A stretch of DNA of 64,000 bases from Blastocladiella emersonii ATCC 22665 (Eukaryota > Blastocladiomycota > Blastocladiomycetes > Blastocladiales > Blastocladiaceae). Below the pieces are notes generated by a model that saw only the letters and a program-made list of their open reading frames with translations, was not told where the DNA came from and searched no databases. Position 1 is the stretch's first letter, and each line of letters opens with the position of its first letter. The stretch is from positions 1,081,501-1,145,500 of the forward strand of contig JANHCV010000005.1 in NCBI GenBank assembly GCA_025594325.1, read 5' to 3'. Position numbers and translations under genes: made by a program. Positions 1 to 10,251 of this stretch are shown piece by piece.

Positions 1-1169
1 ACGGGCACTCGCAGGGCAGGAACAACAACAACAACAACAAGGCGAGTGGGCGGGCGGGTGGTGCCGTACAGTACGTCGCGCGCACCGGGTGTGGTGAGCA
101 GCGACCGGCCGACCCGACCTCATTCCACCAGCCACGGCGAGCGGCGAGCGGTGCGTTGCGCTCGCGCGCGTCCACGAAACGTGTCGCGTGCGCACCGCTT
201 CGTGCAGCGGAGCATGTTGCATGTTGCATGTCGTTTGGCGCGTCGCCGCGGGCGCGGAGCCGCGAGCCCGAGCCGCCGTCATGCTTCAGCAGCTGCCACG
301 TTGGCCGTGATCAAGCCCGATCGTCCGCCCGCCTCTCGCCGCGGCGACGCGACTGCTGCGAAGACGCCGCCGCCGACGACGACGACGACGACGAGAAGCG
401 AGCTGGCCGGCCCTCTCGGAGCGCGTGACTCTATTTCGTCGAGGGTGGCTCAGCCGCGGGTCGGTGTGTCACCGATCTCGCCACTGCTGCGCTGAGACCA
501 TCGATGCGGCGTGCGTGTTCCGGAGAGAGTTGGAGTCAGCGCTGCGCCATCAAGGTTTGAGTGTCGTTCGGCGCCCGCCACGGTGTCGCGCGCGCGCGCC
601 GGCGGGTGTTCCGCGGCGGGTTGCGTTGGCGGCCACGGCGGCAGGCGCGGCGCGGGTGTGAGACACTTGCCCGCCGCGAGTCTGAGCCACCCACCCCACC
701 GCGCCGACCGCGTGAGACACTCTCACCCCAACGCGCGTTGTGACTTGCAAACGCGAACGCGTCGTGGGTCGCGGTCGATGGCCGTGACCGCCATCGAGAT
801 CCTGAAGAGGGCAGCAACTGAGGCGAGAGGAGACGGTGGTGGTGGGGAATCTGTACATGATATCTATTTACATGGTACGAGGAGAAGGGAGAGAGGAGCG
901 GTGCGCGTGCGCAAGCGGCGAGAGGGCGAGGGAAAACACGATTTTGTTGAGCGGCAGCGCACACGGGCGGACATAGAGAGGGGGACTAGGACAGTAACAC
1001 GAGGGTAGAGTCGAGTCGAGCGGGAGGGAGGGAGCGCGCGGCGACGCAAGGAGGAAGGCGAGGGTCTGAGGCGAGACACGCGCCCCGTCGGCAGCGCCCC
1101 CGTCGCGCGCGCACCTGCGCGTCGAGGATGGTGGATGGGTTGTCGTCGTCGATCGGCAGCAGCAGCAGC
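1..1169. other. Intergenic/flank, no gene recognised
   Basis: This stretch holds only short GC-driven open frames with Arg/Ala/Pro-biased translations and no family resemblance. It contains an (ACA)n-like run near 20-40. It also has two copies of a decamer, GGTGGCTCAG at 444-453 and its complement at 682-691, and several GNGAGACAC words (656-667, 711-720, 1071-1080). It may include the 3' untranslated part of the minus-strand gene that follows. Confidence 0.5.
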
Positions 1170-1877
1170 TTAGCGGAGGAGCAGCGGGGCGATGAAGGCG
1201 CCGTGATTGGACAGCGGCGAGGTCGAGGGCGACGGGGCCGAGGTGCCGAACAGCGACGTGATGGGCGACGCGGGCGGATTGGACGCGGACGCGGACGCGG
1301 ACGCGTGCGAGGACGACGACGGCGCGCCGCCGAGGGCCATGGTGGGCATGCCGAGCGACAGCGACGGCATCGAGTGCAGCGCGGCGGCAGCGGCCGCGGC
1401 GGCGGCGGGCGCGGGGCTCCACGCGGGCGACGACGACGGGCTGGAGCCGGCCGAGGAAGTCGACGACGACGTGGACATGCGGCGGCCCGAGAGCGACGGG
1501 AAGCCCGAGGCGGTGGTCGCGGCGAGCAGCGACGCGGCCGCGGTGCTGAAGGCGAGCGGCGACGCGGGGACCGACGACATGGGCGACGCCGAGGTCGCGG
1601 GCGACATGGCCATCATGGACGGCGACGCGGCGGCGGCGGTCGCGCCGTGGTAGTGGCCGTGGCCGTGGCGACCCGAGCAGCCCGTGTCGGAGACGCGCAG
1701 CGAGCGGGCGACGTCGACGCGGCGGCAGAGCTATGGAGGGAGGTGGGAGGGAGAGGAGACGAGTCAGATCGAGGGTTCTTCTCGGCGATCCCGATCGCAA
1801 AGAGTAGTATGTACCTCGGAGCAGTAGGCACCGCCGGTGGTGTGCTTCTCGCAGACGAGGCACCAGGAGAGGTCCAT
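1170..1877 (-). CDS. Ecl1-like zinc-binding lifespan protein, 207 aa
   Basis: Two exons: 1877-1815 and 1730-1170, with a GTACAT...ATAG intron of 84 nt. The spliced N-terminus reads MDLSWCLVCEKHTTGGAYCSE, then LCRRVD, which gives a CxxC...YCSxxC zinc-binding signature. Fungal Ecl1-family (extender of chronological lifespan) proteins begin with the same MDL-x-CLxCEK...YCSExCRxxD pattern and are followed, as here, by low-complexity Ser/Ala/Pro sequence. In yeasts these small proteins promote stationary-phase survival and respond to zinc or sulphur starvation; that role is known for the family and is not shown here. A His-rich patch (residues about 42-50) and a SLSGRRMS motif near the middle are visible. 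The second Cys pair is formed only after splicing, which supports the intron. The alternative is an unrelated short zinc-knuckle protein. Confidence 0.72.
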
Positions 1878-4800
1878 GGTTGGTGATGGGTGGTTGATGA
1901 TGATGGTGAAGTCGGGCGGTAGTGGTGCGTGTGCGTCGTCGTCGTCCCGAGGAGTGGTGGTGGACGAGGGCGAGGGCGAGGACGGGAGGCAGCGGCGGGT
2001 TGGTGGTGATCGGCACGGCGAGGTGGGCGGCGGGGGGCCCAGGGCCTTTTGAAGGGCCCGCGGCTGCCGCCGTGCCGGCCGGGCAGCGGTGGAAGGGCCG
2101 GCTGGGCGGGGCGGGGCGGGCGACACAGGCAGGGGTGCGGCGGCGGCAAGGCACGGCGGGCGGGAAAAGAAGAAACCGGCTGGCTGGTGCCATCGATGAC
2201 ACGGATAGCGTGCTAGGCACCCCCGCCAATATGGGAGACGGGGCCGCGGGCGCCCCGAGCACGCAAACCGCCTCAGTCACGCCGGCTCAGCCTCGAGTCA
2301 CCGCTCTCCGTCTCTCATTTCGCGCTGTGCCGCACCCAAGTGAGCATGCGAGCAAACGTGCGGGCGAGCCCGGCCGGGCGGACACGGCGGCGGCGGCAGC
2401 TGGCGGCGGCAAAGTGCGGGGAAGCAAGGGAACGTGCCGCCGCCACACGCTTCCTGGGGCCGCGGCCCTGCTGCTGCTCCCTGCTCGCACTCTCGCATCA
2501 ACACAAGGCTCGCTCTCGCTGCCGCCCGAGTGTCTCCGCCCCCGCACGTGAGCTGATCAAGCTAGGCCGCGTCTCAAGTTTGATGAGCTCCGCCACAGCC
2601 TTGTTCCTCGAGTGCTTCGTGACCGCTCCCCTTGTGTAAATGCTCTACGCACCCGGACGTGCTGCCGAGCGCGCAACTGAGCAGCTGCTGATCGCGCGCG
2701 CGGGTGCACGACTGAGCCACCCCGCACTCGCTGCCGTTGTTGACGGCGTGTCGACTCGCACGCACGCGTGCATGCTCGACCGCGTGCGCGCGTGCCGGTG
2801 ATGGAGTCAAGGGCTTGTTGATCCGCTGGCTTCTGCACCCGCCGGCGGATCGTCGCAGCGGGGGGTGAGGCTGATCGACTCGAACCTTTCTTTGGCCAGC
2901 ATCGATGCTGCTGCTGCTGCTGATGCGATGGATGATGCTCGCCCGCCAACAATGCTTACGAATCGATGTCGACGCATCAGATCCATGTCCATGAGGAACA
3001 TTCTGGGCTCGCGCCATCGACGCGATCGTCTTCCTTTTCGTCACGGCCACGTCCTCGATCCCAAGTTGCACCCGCACCACCGGTGGCCATGGAACCCGAT
3101 GGACGGCGGCGTCACCCACCGTGGTCGCCATGACCGTCATCGGGGCCAACCGGACCGGATCGACCCGACTCGCCGACGACTGTCTCAGGTCGGCGTGTCT
3201 CTCTCTCTCACTCCACACCTTTCTGCCGGCGCTCCCTTGTCCATCTTCACCTGCCATGAGAGCAATCGTAGCTCGATGCAACGCAATGAACGTCGCGCCC
3301 CGAGCGCCGCAGCGGCATCGCCGCCGCCGCCCGAGTCAGGCGACCTCGCTCTCATGTATCAGCGGCTGCCGCCACGGTCACGGCACCGACACCGCGCGCG
3401 TGTTATTCTTCCGGGCGCGCCCCTGGATCCGCTCTTCCGCCCTTCCGCCGACTTTTGTGGTCGACGGCAACGCGGCGTTTGCGGCTGCTGACGATGGTCG
3501 CCCCGCCACGCGTCGTCGCGTCGCGCGGCCTCTCTACGGCGTCGATCCCCTCTGCAGGCGTTCGTGGCGACGCCTTCACGCAGGCCGACTGCCGCCGCGT
3601 TTCAGTCTTGAGATGAGCCTTGTGCAGAGCAAACCGTGAGCTGCGAGCGACCGTTTGCTCTCTTTCGCTTGACCTTTGCTGAAACTTGGACAAGGCCGAC
3701 CTTGTGTGTGTGCGCGTGCCCTTGTCTAGGGCGACACCTTGTGCGGCTCGTCGTCGTTGAGTGCGACGTCACTGATCCGTCCCTGATGGGCAGCGGCGGT
3801 GGTGCTTTGCCACCTCGCCCAGTCGTCGCCGCTGCCGCCCGCATGCGAGACACTTTCTTCGCACCCACACCAGGCCCCATGCCCGCGAGCACGAGCTCCG
3901 GCATGGAAGAGCATGATGCGCAGTGATGCAATCTCGTCGTTCGCTGCACCAGACAGCGCTCACGCGGCCACGGACGCGCGCGCATGGGGCCTGCCTTCCC
4001 CGCTGCTGCGCCTCGTTGCCTATTTCGTGGCATCATTTGTTAGATCAAGCAGCGTTCGAGTGGCCCCACGCGGGTCCGCCCTTGCCCGTGGCGGCGGATT
4101 TTTGGAGCCAAGCGGGCCCGACCGCCCGAGGGCGTGGGCTTCTGGACTCCTGTTCGCGCTGTCGCGAGCGCACCCCCGCGTGTGTTGCCCGAGTGTGCGC
4201 GCGCGCGCTCCCTCATCGTCAATCAAACTTTGGATGTTCATCTCCCGTGCTCATCTCCCGCCGAGAGGAGTTGCCACGTCGGCGCGATCGGCTCGTTTGA
4301 TCCGACGGTTCCCGCGCGTCGCTCATTGTCGCGCTTCCTTATTCTTCTCTTCGGCCGTGCGTGGGTCGATCACTCTCGCGCGTCCTTGGCCTGGGCCGCG
4401 TCGCGCCGGCCGCGTCGAACAGCGAGGGTTGGTGGTGGACCCAGCGCCACAACGCCACAGCGAGTGCGGGTGCGTGCGTCGGGCGCGTCGCGTCAGGCGT
4501 TGGCGCACGTCGTTCGGCACCCCGCACGACTCGCCGAGCTTTGGGTCAGCTGTCTTGAAAGTTGCGCGATTTTCTCCGAGGTGCTGATCACCATGACCTC
4601 ATTTCGGATCAACTTCGCGTGAGCGCACGAGATGACGAGCGCGATGATCGCCTGACCACCATCCGTCGCAGCTGTCGTCGCGGCCCGGTGACCACGACCC
4701 TCATCGACGACGGGGCCATGTGATGGATCAGCTGCACGCTCTCGTCGGCTGCTGCGGTTTGATGAAGTGCGGGATGCCGCGAGAGGAGCCCTCTCGCGCT

Positions 4801-6809
4801 TGACGCGTGCGCGCCTTCCTCTCTCGCATCGAGGGGGAGAAAAACATGTTGCACTTGGGCACAATGATGGAACACGTTAAGCAGCATCATGTATCACTTT
4901 GAGTCCAGCGCGACCGAGGCCGCCCGCGCGAAGATCAGTGACAGGATCACGCTCGAGTAGCGACGACGGCCGAACGCTTCTTCACCCGGCCCAGGGCCGC
5001 GCGCTGTGAGATCACCCTTCGTCCTGAACGAGAAGGTCTTGTGCGCGACGCAATCAGCCCGCAAGTGACCCACTGCTCCGCGGACACTGGGAGCGGGCAG
5101 CGTCAGGGGTCGTCCAATCTCGCACTTCACTACACTACTCCTGAAGATCCAACCACCGAAATTGATCGTCGCCTGCATCCCATCCATCTATGCCCGGGGT
5201 CCGCGGACGGGTAAACGTGTGCGCCGTGCGGAGCGTTGCTTGTTCGCTGTGATCCGCCCCGCGCGTGTCGCGACCAAGTTCCCACGCTTCCCCGCGCGCG
5301 CGCCGTTCGCGGTTTGCGGGGGGAAGGAGCGGCCGAGACGCGGGCTGCTTCGCTTCCTTCCGCGAACATGGCCTTCCCCCCGCTCGTTCGCCCTCTCAGC
5401 CCTTGACCGCCCTTCACAGTTGACGCAGTGTGTGTCACAACGCGTTAACGACATTGTTCGTAGGCCGCAGTGAGAGATTGAGAGACACGATGATCGCGCA
5501 GAGGGCCGGTCACCGTCTCCCGCGCCGTCCTTGCTTCAGGGATCCAAGTTTGGGCGCGGAGGACCGTCGCTCGACAAGGTTTCTTCGCAAGCAACTTCCG
5601 TTACGGTTCACGGCGTAGACAACAACGATCCGTCAGGGTGATGGCCGTTGACTCAGTCTCGCGAGCTGAACAAGGTTCGTCTCCCACCTTCTCCGCCGAC
5701 TCGCTCAACGGATCAAGGGTGTCCAATCCGTTCGGTCGGCGAGCGCTTCGAAACTTTGTCGTATCTCTTACTTGCTCAGCAGTTCCCGTCCGACAACGGC
5801 GGTGAAGCTGAGCGAGCGCCTGCTTCCAGCCCCGTCCGTGTTGCGCAGGCTCCCGGTTCATCAATCTACTCGGCCCTGCGAGCGATCATATCATGGTGCA
5901 AGGTGCATGATCAGAGCTTTTTCTGCAAGTTGAGTGTCGCACGAGCAGTCGTTCGAGGGGCGACGCGTTGCGTCGCGGGCGCGAGACACCCGTGTCTCAA
6001 GTGTGGCTCAGCCCACGAGAAGCTCATGTGCTCGTGAGCATGGCACCATCCACCGCTCCAAGCTCGCAACTCCCTCTCATACCCACGCCACAGTTGTGCC
6101 ACCGTTCACACCCAACTGAAGACTCAACGATGGCGCCATGCTCCCCGCACTTGAGGCTCCCGTCGAGGCGACGTCGCCGGTCATGGGAGGGACGGTGTGG
6201 GCGCACGGGTGGCGCTGTTCCTCTCCGAGCGCCTGAACCTTGTCGTCTTCGCTGAGCAGGGTCGAGCGTTGCGATGCGCTCTCTCCTCCATCAATCTCGA
6301 GTACTCGGTCGACAGTTCATGCGCGTGCGAGTCTCCCAGCCGTATCAGTCCTCGCCGTGGCGATCAACCATCGCCACAACCATGGTTCCTGCCGCGAAGC
6401 CCTCGCTGTCGTGGGCCAGCATCCTTCGCCAGCCTAGCTGTACGTCTTCCATCGTCGCTTCTCGACTCGGCGGAGCGTTAAGGGGAGGCGGCTGAGCCAC
6501 CACGACCGCCGACGTGCCGCGGCCGAGTTGCCGGCGCACGTTTTCCGCCTGCTCATGAGCGGCCCGTCTCGCACGGCTGTCTCCACTCGTCTCGCGGGTG
6601 GCTCAGCCGGTCCCTTCCGACCTCCGCCGAGCTGCGGTCCCACGCCTCGAGACGCCCGACTGACACGGTCACGCGCACATGTTCGCGCCGCCCCTCCCGC
6701 CCTCCCGCCCGTAGCGCTCCCGAGCACGCATCCCCGCCCCCGCAACGTATCAACAGCGCACGCGCCACTGCGTGCAACGGAGCACGCAAGCCCTCCCTCC
6801 CACGACAAC
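1878..6809. other. Long gene-poor region upstream of DUG2
   Basis: Nearly 5 kb with no coding region that I can support. Open frames are short, lie on both strands and have compositionally random translations. Base composition is slightly less GC-rich than in the neighbouring genes from about 3.2 to 6.4 kb. It contains four copies of the GTGGCTCAG word (2712-2721, 6003-6011, 6492-6501, 6597-6606), GCGAGACAC words (3845, 5981), and a perfect 7-bp-arm palindrome at 5983-5998. A fast-evolving or non-coding RNA gene here cannot be excluded. Confidence 0.5.
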
Positions 6810-9800
6810 ATGCGTCCGTGCGCGACCACCACGTTCTCGCCTGCTGCCGTGCCTCCCACGCCGCCCTCGGCCTCGTCGCGCCGCTCCTCGAGCGTCATGT
6901 CGTCTACAACCCGCACCTCGGCGCCCGCGAGCGACCCACTCACGCCCGGCCACTCGGTCTCGCTGTCGCGCTCGTCGTCGGCCGCGCACCTGCAGGACGC
7001 CACCGCGGGCGCCGCCGCCGAAGCCAAGGCGGGCGGGTCGCGTCGCCAGCGGAAACGCAGCTCGCGCGCGCGGAAGCGCAGCCAGCGTGGCGGTGCGAGT
7101 GAGGAGTCCGCGACGCCCGTGTCGCCGCAGCAGCAGCCGCGGAATACGACGCCGCCGGGGATCGCGTCGGCCGTATCGTTCTCGTCGGCGTCGAAGCCGG
7201 CCGGCTCGTCGCCGACTCGCCGCCCCTCGGTCTCGCAGGCGCCCGCCCCACCGGTCGCCCGCAAGCGCGCGCCGTCGCTCTCGTCGACGTCGCCGATCCG
7301 CTCGCTCCTCGACGCCGCGCTACCGGCGAGTCTCCTCGACCCGGCGCGCTCGCCGACGTCCGCGACCGACGGCGATGAAGATCTCGTCTCCGCCGAGCCG
7401 CACGATCTCCGCCTGCTGCACCTACTGGAAGCCGCGTCGCCGCTCGTCCCCGTCGCCGTGTCCGCGAGCGCGTCGTGGCTCGTCCTCGGGTGCCAGACGG
7501 GCGAGCTCCTGCTCTTCGACCCCGTCACCTTCAGCCACGCGCACACGCTGCGCGGCCACTCGCGCGCCGTGCTGACGCTGGCCGCGATCGGCACCGACGA
7601 AGAGCTGCTGCTCAGCACGTCGGCTGACGGCACCGTGCGCATCTGGTCCGTGAGCCCGACCGCAGGGGACCCGCGCGCCGTCTCGGTCGTCGTCGCCGCC
7701 GACCCCGGCAGCGTGTACGCCGCGGTCCGCGACGACCGCTCGCGCACCGTGTTCCTCGGGTGCCAGAACACGAGTCTGCAGTGGTTCCCGTCGTCCTCCT
7801 CATCCGCCACTCCATCCTCGCCCGTTCGTCCCGAGTCCGCGGATGACGACGACGGGCAAGGCCGCGCGACGCTCGCGGCGCGCGAGTTCTCGTACTTTTT
7901 CTCGCCACGCAAGCTGCACGCGTTCCTGACCCCCGCCGAGCGCGACGCGGGCCACCTTCGCCCGGCCGTGATCCCGGACGCCCACACGCTCCCGCACGCG
8001 CACGGCGGGTACGTGTACGCGGCGGCGGTGCACCCGACGCGGCCGTGGCTCATCACGGGCGCGGGCGACGGGTCCGTCAAGATCTGGGACATTTCTTCAA
8101 CAACGCCGTCGCTCGTCCGCACGCTGTACGTGGTCGCGTCGCCCGACGAGGACGGGGACACATACGGCGACGACGAGGAGGCGGGCGTGGTGTCCCTCGC
8201 CGTGGCGCGCGACGGGTCGACGCTGTACGTCGGGTGCCAGGGCGGCCTGATCGCCGTGTGGGACCTCGAGACCACCCAGTGCCTCCGGCGGCTGGTCGAG
8301 CACACGGCCGACGTGACGGCGCTCGAGGTCGCCGGCGACGTGCTCGTGTCCGGCAGCCTCGACGGGAGCATCAAGCTGTGGGCGCAGCGCGAGAACTACG
8401 CGTCGCTCGCATCGGTCACGCACTCGCTCCCCGTCCTCGGCCTCGCCATCGCACGCACCGGCAGCGTCGCGGCCGTCTACGACGACGGCACGTGCCGCGT
8501 GTGGGAGCTGCCCGCCGCGCTCAACAACCCACCCCCGCGCGCCGCCGTGGACCTCGACGCCGCCGGCAGCCCCGCGGACCTCCTCGCCGGCACCTCGCGC
8601 CGCCCGTCGCTCGTCGGCGCGTCCGTCGACGACGCCCCGCACATGGTCGACGCGCTCCTGTTCGCCCTGCGCGGGTGGATCCCGTACCGCACCGTCTCGG
8701 GCGACCCCGCGTGCGCCGAGCAGTGCCGCGCCGGCGCGCAGTACCTCCGATCCATCCTCATGCAGCTCGGCGCGGACGCCACCCTGCTGCCCGGGAGTCC
8801 CGGGCGGAACCCGCTGGTTCTCGGCCGGTTCCACGCGCCTGCCGCGCCGGCAAAGGGGAAGGCGGGGGCGAAGCCGGCCAAGCATATCGTCTTCTACGGC
8901 CACTACGACGTCGTCCCCGCTGACCCGACGCAGTGGGAGACGGACCCGTTCGAGCTGACGGGCAAGAATGGGTACGCCGCTTGACCCGTGAACGCACTCG
9001 ACTGGCACTGACCACGCGCGCGCGTAGGGTGCTGTACGGCCGCGGCGTGAGCGACGACAAGGGCCCGATCCTGGCGGCCATCTTCGCCGCCGCCGAGCTG
9101 CAGGAGGCCGGGCAACTCACCTCGACCATCACGTTCCTGATCGAGGGCGAGGAAGAGTCCGGTTCCGCGGGCCTCGCCGAGGCCATCGACGCGCACGCGG
9201 ACCTGATCCTCGGGCCCTCGGGGAAGGCCGACGTGATCCTCATGTCCAACAGCTCGTGGTTCGGCGAGCGCCTGCCGTGCCTCGTCTACGGGCAGCGCGG
9301 CGTCGTGCACGCCACGGTAACCGTCGAGGGCGGGCCCGCCGACCGCCACGCGGGCGTCGACGGCGGCGCCCTCGCCGCCGAACCGCTCCCGGACCTCATC
9401 CACCTCCTGGCCTCGCTGACCGACCCCGCAGCCCCCGCGGCGCGCCGAGTCCGCATCCCGCACTTTTACGACGGCGTCGAGGTCGGCGACCACGCCGCGA
9501 CGACCGACCACGCCGCGTACGACACCGTCGTCGCCCGGATCCTCGACGCGCGCGGCGTCGCCCCTGCCAACCGCCCCGCAGCCGCGCGGGACCTCAAGCA
9601 GTCGCTGATCCAGAAATGGCAGACCCCGACCCTCACCGTGTCCCGCGTCCTGACCTCGGGCGGCGGCGGCGAAGCGCGCACCGTGATCCCACACCGCGCG
9701 TCCGCGACCATCTCGCTGCGCACGGTGCCCGGGCAGACGACGCCGCAGCTCGTCGAGCACCTGTGCAATTACCTCCGCGCGCAGTTTGACGCGATGCAGG

Positions 9801-10165
9801 CCGCGCGCGCGGGCGACGCGAATTCGAACTCGAACTCCCTCAAAATTGCGGTCCCGACGGTCGCCGACTGGTGGCTCGGGTCCCCGCGCGACCCGGCGTT
9901 CCAGGCATGCGCGCGCGCCGTCCACCGCGTGTGGGGGATCAGCCCGCTCGCGGTGCGCGAGGGAGGGAGCACATTGCCGCTGCACTGGCTGCGGCGGCGG
10001 TTGGCTGGCGGGGATGGAGGGAAGGGGGAAGTGCCCGTCGTCAACGTGCCGCTGGCGCAGGCGAGCGACCGCGCGCACCTCGCCAACGAGTGCATGGCCG
10101 TCAAGAACCTGGTCGTCGGCCGGCGCGCGCTGCGCGAGTGCCTGCGGAACCTGCAGGAGCTGTAA
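6810..10165 (+). CDS. DUG2: Dug2-like WD40/M20 metallopeptidase, 1099 aa
   Basis: Two exons, 6810-8971 and 9028-10165, with a 56-nt GTACGC...CGTAG intron. Splicing restores the M20 sequence ...GKNGVLYGRGVSDDKGP. A Ser-rich N-terminus (1-210) is followed by WD40 repeats (about 215-620; e.g. TSADGTVRIW, GSLDGSIKLW), then an M20 peptidase domain (about 630-1099). Metal ligands are visible: H and D of FYGHYDVVP (about 692), D of GVSDDKG, and the catalytic/ligand pair in EGEEESGS; there is a late H in ASDRAHLANE. WD40 plus M20 in one chain is the hallmark of fungal Dug2, which with the amidotransferase Dug3 degrades glutathione in the cytosol independently of gamma-glutamyl transpeptidase. I chose the ATG at 6810 (ACAACATG context); 6897 is an in-frame alternative. 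It runs convergent with eIF4G, 86 bp apart. Confidence 0.9.
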
Positions 10166-10251
10166 GAGACAACGAAATTGTAGAGTTGTAGTAGTATACG
10201 AATGCAGGGGAGGGAGGGGAGAGACTAAGGGAGACACACAAGATACCGATC

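Noticed and set aside
868-2280. 470-codon minus-strand frame overlapping the Ecl1-like gene
   Set aside because: It runs out of frame with the conserved CxxC...YCSE peptide and is Arg/Pro/His-rich throughout; splicing of the other frame gives a recognised family.
6434-8374. 646-codon minus-strand frame opposite DUG2
   Set aside because: Antisense of the WD40 region; no motif and extreme Ser/Arg bias.
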